A DNA stretch of 64,000 bases from Ophioderma brevispina (taxonomy: Eukaryota; Echinodermata; Ophiuroidea; Amphilepidida; Ophiodermatidae), in NCBI GenBank assembly GCA_023653785.1, contig JAMKCH010079092.1, positions 121,716 to 185,715 of the forward strand, read 5' to 3'. How positions within the stretch are numbered: the first letter of the stretch is position 1; the number at the start of each line of letters is the position of its first letter. The notes under the pieces are model-generated. The model did no database searches and had not been told where the DNA came from. It was given only the letters and a program-made list of their open reading frames with translations. Below, in pieces: positions 48,470-60,425 of the stretch. A program made the translations under genes and the position numbers.

Positions 48470-48740
48470 AAATACCACCCATACAATAGTACCACCTGGA
48501 CAACATTCTACTCCTAGCAATCCATACACAGTACAGGTGAAGTTATTGTAATTATGGTATTTGGGAGATACTAATAGTTTCACTTGTTGCCTAAAGCAGC
48601 CCATACCCAGGTGAATATATTGTTAATATTGTATTTGGGACATACCACGAATACAATATTCACACCTGGAGGGCATTCTACTCATAGCGACCCATGAGGT
48701 GAATGTATTTTAACTGTGGTATTGTGAAGATAGGCCTATA
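48470..48740. repeat. degenerate repeats in both orientations
   Basis: CACCTGGA(C/G)..CATTCTACTC(C/A)TAGC occurs twice, and ACAGGTGAA..TATTGTAAT with GGTATTTGGGA-type words occurs two or three times, some inverted. Confidence 0.5.
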
Positions 48741-49363
48741 GGAAATCGGAAGAAACGCTCCTTGGAAATTACTATAAAAAATTAGGAAGTAATGTCATGT
48801 GGGAGATAGTGGAAAGCTTTCTTAGAATTATCTTAAGACTTCGTTCCTGAGGAAAAAAGGAACTTTTTACACACCTGATTGTGACATTGTTTAATACCTC
48901 AAAAAGTGATGATCATTTTTAATTTAAAAAAGTGCTCCGCTTTACAATGTACCCCATACCCTAACGCTAATCCACAAACTCTCTATCATGTGAGAACCGA
49001 CTACAGTCATTTATTACAAAAAATGTGAAATATTTCGAAGTTTTACCACATTTGAACATTTGAACATACATTCAAATGAGTCTATATGCCTTTGTTGTGG
49101 TTCTCGAGATATCCTCTATAGAGGGCGGGTTAGCGTGGCCGCTCTTTTGACCACGCATTCCGATCAATATCCCATCTAATAGTGTAGATTATAAATAACC
49201 ATTAACGTTTCCTGGATTATTCTTATTGCGAGAAAGTCATTAATGATGGGTTCATACTATACCATTAGACGTCGGTCGACGCTAGCCATTTAATTTAGTC
49301 CGGACGCCATTTCCTGATTTTTGCTCTACCTTAGAAATGTTTACTATATTTTTTTCTCAACAG

Positions 49364-49407
49364 ATTCGAAAGCTTTAGACCATCTAGTTGAAGAATCAAA
49401 CTGCTGA
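49364..49407 (+). CDS. possible second exon of the TRPC-like gene, ending in an early stop
   Basis: A pyrimidine-rich tract ending TTTTTTTCTCAACAG (49349-49363) precedes this segment. Spliced to the exon at 47489-47666, the split codon becomes CAT and the frame reads H-S-K-A-L-D-H-L-V-E-E-S-N-C, then TGA at 49405-49407. The helix-like L-x-x-LVEE follows GNL just where the second ankyrin helix is expected, which is the reason to take it seriously. The stop gives a 73-residue product, far shorter than any channel. It could be a truncated isoform, a decayed paralogue, or a chance acceptor with the true second exon elsewhere. No good donor is seen before the stop. Confidence 0.25.
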
Positions 49408-49643
49408 CAGTCTATCAGCATTGAGCGTTTTGAGATATTCAGCGGAAAACAAAATGGCCGCCAAAAGTACCCATTTTTTTCAAAGTAGTTTCTAGTAGAC
49501 ATGGAGGTCTCAATTTAATATTTGTCTTGTTATTTTACATTCTAGTTGTTTATTAAAGATGGCGTCTTACTCATAAATGTAACAACACAAGGGGACAATG
49601 TCAAAACATGTTTAACAAGGGAACCACGTTAAAGGTGCACTGT

Positions 49644-49822
49644 TAAAAATGTGCATTAAAATAACGGCGTTTTGACTGGCAGCTGGGACGCACAACAGTT
49701 AAAACGACGTTTTTTTACCGTTATTTGCACGTTTAGAGTCCCTTTTTACAGTTATTTGCACGTTTCATGTCCCGACTGACAGTCCAAACGACGTTTTTCT
49801 AAGAACATTTTAACAGTGTGCT
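49644..49822. mobile_element. short MITE with GCACTGTTAAAAATG ends
   Basis: GCACTGTTAAAAATGTG on the left and ACATTTTAACAGTGTG on the right are inverted. ACGACGTTTTT and GTTATTTGCACGTTT are repeated inside. TTAA precedes AGGTGCACTG, but the right flank is CAAA, so the target is uncertain. Confidence 0.6.
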
Positions 49823-50515
49823 CAAACGTACGGAGAGACTGTCATTAGATTTGGCAGGCAGATTGGCAAGATAATAGTAACAATAACAATCTTGATATAG
49901 CGCCTAATGCAGAGGCCTCTAGGCGCTAAACAAAGAAAAAGGGAGCAATTATACCATTATTAATCATTATTAAAATGACAGATACACAAGCAATAGCTAA
50001 AATTGTGAAAAAACAACTATCATTAATTTTACACAATTTCAGAATAACTTATGAGAATAATTTAAGTAGATATTAAAACTTGTATATATTGTGACCAAGA
50101 GATAGAAGAGGACGCCAACCCATTTGCCTCCCATACTAAGAATTTTATGGGGATACACCTGAATCGTCAGCTGCGAGGATCTGTATGTATGCACCCCACA
50201 GCGACATCAGTAAAGTCTTCATCTAGATGCGACAGGCCACCGTCAGTATTCACATTTCACAGCCATATGTGTTATGGACAAACAAAGGCAACCACACAGA
50301 CAGAGGATAAAATAAATATATGGACAACTATATAGAACTGGAAGGCCAGGAGCAACATAGTCCTGATGATCATGACTAGATAGTCTTTAGCTTTTGCATA
50401 GTTGTTGTTATCGTTGACTATCTAGTTGTGACGAGTTGCGTGAAGAAAAAAGGCTCTTTTAAGGAAAGCCAAACTCAAGGTGACATTGTACCAAAAATAT
50501 AACACAACACTACAT

Positions 50516-51190
50516 ATGCCCAAAGATGTTCTAGATGTCATCAAAGTCAGCATCTCGCAGCCCTACGCAGATGATCTAGCTCTAACAGCCGATCTGATAT
50601 GTGGTCAAAGATTTTACTAACATCACTTGAGATGCTGCAGTCAAATGCATACATGCTAAAAACTGCAAACCGGAAGAACCGCACGGAACTATGACCGTCA
50701 TTGAGAAAAATCATCACCTGCACTACGACTGGTAACCCAACTCAAAGATCGATCACACCGGGACTCCCTCAAGTAACCGGGCACTATGTTTCCGACAGCA
50801 AGAAAAAACACGTTCCTGTTACACAAATACAATCAAGCTTGGAATGCCTGCAATAAACTACAACCACTTATGGTAATCTGCTATATCCAATTCAACCAAG
50901 GCTGAAGGTTCTTTAAGCCTGTGTAAGAGTATCCCTGTTATATGTATCTGAGCCTGGACCATGTAGAAAGAGCTACACGGATAAACCCAGGATGGCACCT
51001 ACACCAGGCTTCGTAAGCGCGAGTAAACATATCATGGCGTGATCACATGACCAAAGCAAAGATATGGAGATATCCTGAACCAATTTCATTTCTGTTGCCC
51101 AATGCCGGCACGATTTTTCAGGTCCACTGTCTTCCTGCCATTGATTCATCAGTCGCAAGTTGGAAGTTACCATGCCAAAAAACAGGGGTC
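50516..51190 (+). pseudogene. decayed LINE reverse transcriptase and C-terminal tail
   Basis: A frame at 50516-50620 contains SQPYADDLALTAD, the catalytic F/YADD box of a reverse transcriptase with its usual following hydrophobic and T-A-D residues. After several stops, 51029-51188 reads I-S-W-R-D-H-M-T and continues in a way that resembles the SWRD segment, then an RR-rich and G-H-x-x-R-L-like stretch seen near the C terminus of several LINE clades. Both pieces are in the same orientation and in the expected order, so they are probably one eroded element. Frame breaks are frequent. Clade not determined. Confidence 0.5.
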
Positions 51191-51463
51191 GTCACAGTTT
51201 AAGTACATGATTGATTGCTGAGACATCCAGCAGGATCCAGCTGACATCCCCAACTTTAATGACGACGGGACCTTGGCGCTAATGGGTTAACAGCCATCTT
51301 GCGTTGCGGCCGCTAGTAGTAGACATACACCCACCAGTATTATTTAATATCTTCCTTATAGATCACCTGTGTTCCGCTTGATGTTACGTTCCACAACCTG
51401 AAATTTAGGAAGAATTACAAAGCTCCAAATGCCAGTAACTACGTCCAATCTTCGAGTTTCAAC

Positions 51464-51810
51464 AATATCAAAGATATCCAGAATAGAGCTAGGCACATAA
51501 TTGGATTGCCAGAGGAGGAGTATAAGCCCAATGTATTACCCACTGAAACAAGAAGAGCCGTTTGAGCAGCTACTTCTATTCCTCCCCATGTTCTATCGGG
51601 GGGGGGGGGGGGGGGTGACGTTAGGGACTCCTGAACTACTTACCAACTGATGCCTAAGACCGAGTATATATCCTCATCTCTGGCGGTCTGTACGATCTCA
51701 GGAAATCGCAGTTGAGACCCCACGATCTAACATTGTCAGCCCTCAGGGATCATTTATTCTTAAAGTCCGCATCTATCTGGAATGTCCTTGGGCACATTCC
51801 TGCTATTAAT
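51464..51810 (+). pseudogene. second LINE 3' end fragment (post-RT connector and WN motif)
   Basis: NIKDIQNRARHIIGLP, followed about 20 residues later by TRRA, is open from 51464 to 51564. It fits the I-Q-x-R-A-x-x-x-I-G connector of Jockey/CR1/R1-like proteins. Farther on, in another frame, 51688-51800 reads YDLRKS, a spacer, then SASIWNVLGHIPA, like the YxLRxS and A-x-x-WN-x-LP motifs at the end of such ORFs. A run of 18 G at 51598-51615 separates the pieces. The element is heavily mutated and 5'-truncated. Confidence 0.45.
51598..51615 (+). repeat. poly-G tract (18)
   Basis: Uninterrupted run inside a decayed LINE. Confidence 0.9.
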
Positions 51811-52488
51811 CAAAATAGGGGTCTTTTGGGTGACAGTAGATACAATTGCACCAAAAAAAATGGGTCTTTAAGGAAATATGTCAGATTTTTGTAAGCTCAG
51901 TTTGACTTACTTCATAAATATATGTACCTACATCCGAATTCCCGAAAAAATAATACAATGTGATTAAAATATTAACAAAATAGAGGCATTTTAATTTGCT
52001 TTTTTGACATACGAAGAAAAGGGCGATTTTCGCCACGGATTCATTGATCAAAAGCGCCCAATTTTGATCTCCCTCGTGACGTCAAAGTGAGGACCAAAAC
52101 ACTCGTGTCACTCGAATGTTATTGCTGACACTGTAATATGATGGATTAATGAAAGTAATAATAAAATTAGAATAAAAGTTACAGAATTGAACATATTTTG
52201 TTTATGTCGTGGTGTTTAATTATATGAGTGGCAACACTGCGTATGATGGTCACAACGATGTAAATTATGGATGGTCATCACATTTGCTGCGATGTGGATT
52301 TGTAGGATGTTTTAGAGTAAGGCTATTGGGCGGCAAAATAAAAGGGCAAAATACTCAACAAATGTGGACACTTTTCAACTTATTTTGATTGATATGGAAT
52401 ACGTTCTTAAGATTTCCATCCATCAAATTTTCAAATATTCAGAATCATGACATATTTCCTTTTAAGGTGAAAGTTTAAAAGTTTTCGA

Positions 52489-52735
52489 GATCTTGCAAAC
52501 GAGGACGGGACATGGGAGCTTTACAATCGCTGCCTGAGCCGCAGCTGCCAGGTCTCTTGGAACGATCTCCCTGTATCTCTCCGTGAAGTGCCGTCATTGC
52601 CTGTGTCCAAGCGACAGCTGAAACTCACTTGTTTCCATAATTTTTTGTTCTCTGTTTTTCCTCCTCGGTTATATTTTGTCAACGCTCCGTCTTCGTGGAG
52701 CGTATATAAATGCTTGTACTAATAACAAATAGAGT
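52489..52735 (+). pseudogene. third LINE 3' end fragment with intact WNDLP tail
   Basis: R-T-G-H-G-S-F-T-I-A-A is encoded near 52503-52535. After a one-frame slip, SWNDLPVSLREVPSLPVSKR runs on into a Q-L-K-L-T-C-F end. This is the classic last domain of LINE ORF2 (G-x-x-S-F, W-N-x-L-P, then F/S-K-R-x-L-K). It is followed by a T-rich stretch and a small hairpin around GCTCCG...CGGAGC-like sequence at 52681-52705, as expected for a short 3' UTR. A new frame break divides the two motifs, so this is a dead copy, distinct from the two fragments just upstream. Confidence 0.62.
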
Positions 52736-52966
52736 CTGGGTGTGACAACAAATGCTGAAAATGGGGTCTCAACGCCTTACTATGCGTCCCTCCAAAGTGG
52801 GAGTGCCCATGGTGCTAATCTCATGTATTGTCACATGGACATGCATATTCCTCAAAAATAAAACGATTGCATGGGATTGTACTTTTGTTTCTAATCCCTT
52901 AAGGTCCCTAGAGTAAAATGACTAGCCACCTGACGATCACCGCAAAAAGAGCTAAAATTGAGGTAT

Positions 52967-52999
52967 CCCCCCCCCCCCCCCCCGCCCCCCCCCACCCCC
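52967..52999 (+). repeat. poly-C tract with few interruptions
   Basis: Seventeen C (52967-52983), then C runs broken by single G and A. Confidence 0.9.
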
Positions 53000-53278
53000 G
53001 GTATTTGTGTGTGATGATCTGTGAGCACTTTCCTGTAAACACAAGTAGTGGTCCGTTCCGTGATTTTGAAAATGGCAAAACGAGTCCTTGGATTTGAGGG
53101 ATCTAAGCCGAATCATATCAATATTCTCAATATTAACGACCAAGTTATGCTAATTGACTCCATAATGTGAAGAAATTAACAATTTTTTATGGAAGTACCG
53201 GCAATTTTGTACTGGAATTTGGCTTGTGTTTTTGATATGGCCCAACAAACCGGTCAAATTACGATTACTACCTAAGGT

Positions 53279-53311
<33 letters not shown>

Positions 53312-53338
53312 AAAGGACAAACGGGGGGGGGTGGGGGG
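53279..53338 (+). repeat. poly-G tract (32) and trailing G runs
   Basis: Thirty-two consecutive G at 53279-53310, then AAAAGGACAAAC and two more G runs. G-quadruplex capable. Exact length is unreliable in any assembly. Confidence 0.85.
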
Positions 53339-54849
53339 ACGAAAAGGGTTATGGTATCTAGAAATCCACTAACATTGTTTGGCATAGATTTCTGACAATT
53401 ATATAGATCGAAAAATGGGTACACTTGATTGTTTGAAGTCATTTTACAGTGAAAAAATAATCGTTGTCATTACAATTGAATTAAATTGTACTTGTGACTG
53501 AAGGATTTTCCACAGAGTGATTTGGTATAAAACAATGGAGGAGGGCTCCCCTCCTGAGAACTCCCTACCAGAAAACCTGGTCAGGGAAAAAGATATCATG
53601 AAAGGACTCATATGGGTAAAGTGGGGTAATATGTACTCCCCGGGGCATTTATGGACACCCCTAATAACTTTTACCTGGGGATTGTAGGAGTGTTCCTCCT
53701 ATATGCTACTTGAAAGCACATCTTTAACAACTGTAATTTTAGTTAGTAACGGAGGCAGTGTCCCTATAAAGTCATAAGAAATAATTTCAAATTAAAATTT
53801 TCAACAACGTTTTCTTCTTTATGTCAGTCGACGCCTCTAACACATCCCCATTTTCTCATTGAGCCTCGGTCCTGGAGGTTGTTTCCATGGTATATATGGT
53901 ACTGACCTTCCCCTGTATCAGTACATGTATCCGATGCCTACTTACATCTAATTAAAAACAACTGGATAATTGGTGTACATGTGAGCTGGGGTTAAATAGG
54001 GACCCCATATTCCCTGTAGAACCTCTATGGGACGGGGCAATATGGACCATATAGTCCATATTACCCTCGCCCTATTGCAAACACCAGGTGGTTCATATTG
54101 CCGACGCAGAGGTCATATGGACCCTTTGCAAACAAAGTTTGAAAATAGGCCATGTACGTGATACAATGTTGGCCTTTTAATTAAATAGTCGGCTCCAGAC
54201 CTGGGATTACTTTATTTCCTTCACAAAATTAACACAATATTTTTTACCACGGAACAGCTTTGTCCCCACAGTGAAGAGGTGCACATTCTTTAGAAAAAAT
54301 GAATACAAATGTAACCTCAAATTTATTTCTAGAATATCAGTGACAATGGATAGACATACCCGTTCAACATTCTCACCGAACAATGGGGCTAATGATACTC
54401 ATTAATCGGCACGGAACACACTTCACATTCTTTTACATCTTGTCCATTATATGTGCAAGCTTGAACAGATTTAGAAAGTGTATGATCCTAGCGCATTGGC
54501 GCGAGTCTTTCCTCGTTCGCGATAAAATAAATCTTGAGATCTACTGTTGTGTCATTAACTTTGACCATATGATAATATTTTTTTTTTCGAAAATGAAAAT
54601 GTAAAGGAAATTTGAAAGAAAAGCCCATGGCGAGGGCTGACCTAATTTGTGCATAACTAAATCCGCAGTTATTGTCTTTACAAACCATAAAAACCATATT
54701 TCTATTCACTATACCAAGAGAAGCAATGGTATTCAGCGACCTACCTTTTTTCAAATCATAGCGAGGTGCCTTTTTGCCCTCTAATTTTAACGAACAGATA
54801 CGAGCTCTAATATGGGACAGTCGTATAGTGGATGAGCGAGACCATCAAG

Positions 54850-55740
54850 TAGCCTTATTGGTTATCCCCTGGGGGGAAAGAGCCCTGATACCGGGTTGGC
54901 CTTACCCATGACGTACACCAAAATGTCATGATTGGCCATTCTGTAGGGGTACTTAACGAGCTAGGGGCTCACAAGAGATTAATACATGGGTAATTGAGAA
55001 AGTGGCCAATGTGTTTGAATTACCTACCACTTTGTTCGTATATCACAATGATTTACAAAATGTATAGTGTTGTACTATCTCCGACTTACCGCTATGGGTT
55101 ATAAGCCGAAAACCGTTTATAGTTCAAAAGGTTAAGTTAGCTTCTACAGGGGTCAATACTAAAAACGCTTCAATTCAGTGGAAATGGTCTCATATTATTT
55201 GTAATTCTTACAGTAAACTAAGGTATAGTTTGGTACAATGTACAATTTATAGTATTACCAGTTTACACCCAAATTAACCCCAGCCCCTATATGGGGATCG
55301 GGGTAGTATCTAATGAGGTGCGGAACTTGTTAATTTCACATGCAGATGGTCGAAACTCTTCCTTATTTAATTGTGAAAACATACAAACATATGAGACCAT
55401 TTCCACTGAAACTGACATCATTTTTTTAGTATTTGACCCCTGTAGAAAGCTAAATTTAACCTTTGACCTATAAAAACGGTTTTCACTTATAACTCCATAG
55501 GGGTAAGTCTGAGATAGGAAAACCTATACATTGTTTTTAATCCCTGTGATCATACGAACAATTTGGTAGTAATCAACAACATGGAATCCTTTTCAATTTT
55601 GACCCCATGTAAATAATCTCTTGCGATCCCCTGAGCGCTCTTAAGCACCCCCTACAGAATGGCCATTCATAACATTTTTGTGTATGTCCTAGTATGAGGT
55701 AGCCCTGGTATAAATGCCTCTTTGCCCCCCCCAGGTTGAT
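54850..55740. mobile_element. large foldback element, about 0.9 kb
   Basis: Arms of about 350 bp at 54850-55200 and 55390-55740. GGCCATTCTGTAGGGGTACT pairs with the complement of GCACCCCCTACAGAATGGCC. AGTGGAAATGGTCTCATAT pairs with ATATGAGACCATTTCCACT. TCTACAGGGGTCAATACTAA is the shared core with the 45300-46405 family. Confidence 0.85.
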
Positions 55741-56599
55741 ACCGACCACATGGCTGGCTCACCCACTATAACACCTGATATAGCTTGAATCCTTTCAACA
55801 GTGTAGGAGGCAGTAACAATGGACCTGCTACCCCCCCGTTGAGAAAAATCTGAAGTGGCCTTTTTAGGTTGATTGTTAAATATCATTAGTTCTATTATTG
55901 TTCGCTTGAGGTTACGTGTACATATTGGGCAATGACTTCTGGAAGTAAATTGAGTTGACATTTATTCAGTTTTTCTTAAATAATGTGCACTCCTTTTCAT
56001 TTGGGGGATCGCTTTTCCTGGTTAACATAATCTTTAAAGATTTTTAGTGAAGGAAGTAAGTGATCCCCAGCGCTGTAATCCAAAAGATCTTTAACTCGCG
56101 ACGTATCATGGCCTAAAAGCCTATATCTTTTATTTGGATAGAGATGAATATTTTTGGGCTGTACCTCACCCATGAAACCAAAGCTGTTCAATTGATAATG
56201 AAAATCATTAAAGATTAAATACAATTCTTGGAAATACGATCTTGCTTAAGGTGGTCCATATTACCCCCCTTACCCTACCATTGAAACCTTGTCAAAGACA
56301 CTTCAGATGCAAGCACATATCAAAGAACACCATCAAATGAAACCCGGATTCAGGGAATGATTCTAAGTAAGGATTCACACCAAAATAACCCTAGTTATGA
56401 GAGGCTTATACTAAAACTCATACCAAAAATCCCTGGTCAGGTAGACTTTCATGAGATGACTCGCCCAAAAAAACCCTAGATCAAAAAGCCGTCTCATAAA
56501 AAGAACCCTAAAAAAGGAAGCCTGGTCAAGAAAGACGTCATGATATTGTGGAGGCAATGCATAGATCAAAATTTACACGACCAGAACCACGAGAACTGC
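55741..56599. other. no gene supported
   Basis: Two reverse-strand frames (55689-55961 and 55997-56224) are open but unrecognised, and the first overlaps the foldback at 54850-55740. Confidence 0.4.
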
Positions 56600-57180
56600 A
56601 ATTACTGAGAAAAAACAAAACTTACCCATGTAATATTTCACAAAGTTTTGCTATTTTGGCGGCCCCTTATTACTTTTGTTCTATATCTTTGCTATTTTAC
56701 CAGCATTAAAGAAACAAAAATAATCTATCGTATGGACATTTGCCAAACTTGAACTAATTATTGTTCAGCGTCACTGGAAAAAGAATCGGTAAATTTACAA
56801 ACGTGATGCTTTGGAGACTTGGCAGCATTATTGGTCGCCATCTTGAAATATATTCGTGAAGTAAATATTAACTAATGACATGGCTTGTTACCCGATAAGT
56901 GGCATCCATAACATGATTACATTGCCGGGCTTTATTACTACGGCAAAACAAACCTTGTTGGTGATATTCACAAAAATGTGGTATTTTTGGCGGACATTTT
57001 GTTTGGGTCAATCTTGATAATTTACCACCATCTTGCAATTGTAAATATAGCTGTGACTTTTATCATCCCTTTAATACATAGAATATGTTTTCCTTGCTTT
57101 ACGCAGAAAAAAAAACAACCTTCTTGGTAAAATTTCGCAAAATATGGCATTTTGGCGGCCTTTTTTTTACGAATATATAA
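56600..57180 (+). repeat. degenerate tandem repeat, unit about 168 bp
   Basis: TTCACAAA..TTTGCTATTTTGGCGGCC recurs near 56635, 56965 and 57130, with a weaker unit near 56810. Each is preceded by AAACA(A)CCTT..TTGGT-like words. Confidence 0.45.
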
Positions 57181-58147
57181 AAAATTGCTCAATGCTGATG
57201 GAGTCAGCAGTGATTTCCTATAATGGATGGTCTAAGGAAGCCAAATCCCAAAAAAAAAACTATTTAATAAGATTTTCTAAGTAAACTGGGTGGCATTATG
57301 CTTTTTCTCGCAATACGCGTTGTGTATGCGCTGGCGCGCAAAGCATTTTTGAATAGCCTTAGAGTCATACCTAAAGCACCGACCTCAAACATTATCCCAG
57401 CCCTATATTAGCCATATACCTATAATAATTCCCAACTCAGTGATGGAAAACCCCGGAAAAAATAGGTTCGTGGTAACGGGTCCCCTAACATGATTTTGGT
57501 TTAATTAAATCATAAACCATGCTACTAATATGTACATGGTAGAGCTTGAATACAGGTTATCTGTAGGCGAATCTGATTTTAGTGTGTGCTAACTTGAGCG
57601 GCTTTATTTTACAGTGAAATCAAATGATTGTTAATAAATATAGGATATTCCAGTAACTACTAGAAAAAATGATCAAAATCCTGACCTTTTTTCCTGCTAA
57701 CCCTAAGCTCTAATCCTATGAATGCTGACAGCCTGACACTAAAGCTTATTTTTTCTGTCCTGTTGAAACTAAAATAATCCTAGCCTGTAATCTAAACCAA
57801 ATTAGCCAGTTCTTACAAATACTTATTAGGAGTGTTAGTCATGATCAAACATTTATGGTTTATTAAAGGTGGTGACCCGATCGCTAACCTCGTCCCCCCA
57901 ATACACATCACACATTTGCAGTGATTTTGGTGACATGCCTTTTATTGCTTGGAGAAATGGCAGCAGAAAGTGAACGCGAGCACCTGCAGACGGCCAGACA
58001 CCCCCAGTCTGACCTTGTTTTCGCAACGTACACCACAAGATCAAACGCCCTGACCGGTAGTAAAATACCCACATATCTAGGTCATACGCGCGCGTGAACC
58101 GTCGGTCCTGGGCTCTGTACCCCTTTCACAAACGTGTTTGCACTTAA

Positions 58148-58418
58148 GGAAACGCACCATTTGACTTCATGGGGGGGGGGGTTGGAGAGTTTTCTAAAAA
58201 AAAATCACCCACCATATGAGCAAAAAAAAAACTTTCCCCACTTTCCATTAAAAAAAAACTTACCCGCACCTTAGTACAAAAACACGTCCTCAAGTAGCAA
58301 AAAAAATCCAGCCTATGACCTTGAAGAAAAAAAACTTGCCTCCAAAAGCCAACGAAAAAAAAAAAACCTGCCTCAGCCCCCAACTGCCAAACCCCCCCCT
58401 GAAGCTAATGTGCGTCCC
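58148..58418. mobile_element. TTAA-flanked MITE, GGAAACGCACCATTTGACTTC family
   Basis: TTAA at 58144-58147 and 58419-58422. Left end GGAAACGCACCATTTGACTT, then a G run. Right end has a C run, then TGAAGCTAATGTGCGTCCC. Runs of 8-12 A recur about every 30 bp inside. Length 271 bp. Confidence 0.78.
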
Positions 58419-59527
58419 TTAAAGTGACAAACAAGGTTATGTGAAGGAGAAAGCACATTAGAACTCGTGCTCAGTGTCACCCACCTTTTCAGTTGCCAGA
58501 GCTCAGCAAGGGACTATAGTCGCTCGCTTAATATTTTTGTCATTTTTTGTTTCAAATATTTCAACTTATTTCTTTCAATGGGCATATTCAAATCTACATG
58601 AATACATTTAAAAGATTCTCGAACATCATATCTTTGTGGCGGTTTTCTGGATCATGTAGATGGCTTTGCCAAATACCTATAAACATTTGAAAAGCTATCG
58701 TAAAAGTCACTTAACTTATATTATAACTTTATACAGAATTTACCAGCGTCGAAGGGTGAACTAGCAATGCAATATTAATTAAACATTCGACGATATTTTT
58801 ATGATTAAAAGCAATAGGAACACACATTTTTTGAGAGCGCTCCTCCAATTTTCAAAATTTGAATTTTTTGCACAGTCTATGTGGTAATTGTCAAGAAAAC
58901 TACATCTGCCAACGAGAATCATCAAATGCGTATTTATCATAAAATGAACGATTTTTTGTAAATAGATTATGATTCTAGATTGTAACTTAAACGGCAGAGC
59001 TGGAAAGCTAAGTTTCTGTCCGTCCAGATGAAATAGTGCCACCCTCAAGAAAATGACCTCTAACTTGACTTGCCTGTATCCATAAAACACTCAATAGACC
59101 GAGCGTAGATGACCGTAAACATGGCGCTATTTCGCGTCTATTTCATTTGGAAGCGTGTCCCCAGCACCGTTGAATTATTATTGGGATCCCGATATATTAT
59201 TCTATTTGCAAAATTTCTTTCTTTTGCGAGTAGAGCTTAACCTTTCACAGGTATAGTTTACTAGCCAGTTACCAATGCAACCGTGTAAAAATCTCCAATT
59301 TTGAAAAATTTGGGGGGCGCTCTTCAAAAAAAAAAATGTGCTATATTGCTTTCTTTAATGGTTATTTAGTACCTAACCATGCTGAGGAGATATCCAAATT
59401 CTTGTAAAGGCACTCCATGCACTGGTTATTTATAGAGGAAATCTCATTATTTGGACCCAACGGATTTATGGGAACACTAGTGTACGCTTTAGATTATACT
59501 TGAATCATATTAGGGCCAAGGAAAAAA

Positions 59528-59770
59528 ACAAGTTGCCTCAGAAAGCCCGCGCGCATGTTGTTTAAAATTGTTTTGGAACTGCAGTTTTTAGGTTTTATTC
59601 ACTTAATTTTTTAAAATCAGGAAAAAAGAAAAAAAATCGTCCGAAAAATTGAAAAAAACATGGGTCAAAAATGCATTAAAAAACCCGCATTTCGCATAGC
59701 ATTTTTTCTAAAAAAAACACCGCATTTCGCATTGCGAGTTTCCCATTTCTTCTGAGACAAACTCGTCTCC
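59528..59770. mobile_element. possible MITE with TTGCCTCAGAAAG ends
   Basis: CAAGTTGCCTCAGAAAG on the left pairs imperfectly with CTTCTGAGACAAACTCG on the right. CCGCATTTCGCAT occurs twice inside. No target duplication found. Confidence 0.35.
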
Positions 59771-60333
59771 AAACCTCGCACACACTCAAAACCATAAGCT
59801 CTAAACATACACGTTGAAGAAGTCGAAAACCTTGGAATTTGATCCTTCCCCTTTTAACCTAAAACTCCCACACCAATCACAAAACTAACCGTAACCTACA
59901 ACAATCATAGAATGTCCATTTGATCCACTTACAAGGTCAATGATCGGAGTATGTCATGTATTTTCTGCGACAAAGGAATCGTAAAAACGGGACAAGCAAT
60001 GTGACTAAGTTTATACAAAATATATTTAATTACATACGCTTAACTATGGAGAGTATTTCTTCAAGCACATGATAAAGAGAACAATAAATCGTATTGCCTT
60101 ATATTATTCACTCATGTTTTATCGTATAATTCCAATATGGGTTTCGAGAAAACTATTATTATTTCTCTGTGCTATGAAAGTAGGCCATGTTCATTTTATG
60201 GTCCACTTAAGTCCGTTTCTTTCCATTATCTCCTCTCTATTAAATGCGTCTGTAGTTTTATTAATTTTCACGCCTAAGTGATTTCTTCTCCATGGCGCGC
60301 ACCTTTAAAAGGATAATTTGACACGATACTTGG

Positions 60334-60425
60334 GGGGGGGGGGTCGTGCTTCTTTCTTTCTCTGTCGCGCTTCTTCCCTCGTTTTTGCTCTCCTACTCTC
60401 TCTCTCCCTCTCTCCTGTCTTTTAT
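60334..60425 (+). repeat. G run followed by a polypyrimidine (CT)n stretch
   Basis: About eleven G, then TTTCTTTCTCTGTCG and CTCTCTCTCTCCCTCTCTCC. Confidence 0.8.

Larger units (their letters stand above)
52736..54849. other. no gene seen
   Basis: Contains the poly-C and poly-G tracts listed separately. An 88-codon reverse frame at 54488-54754 has no motif. Confidence 0.5.
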
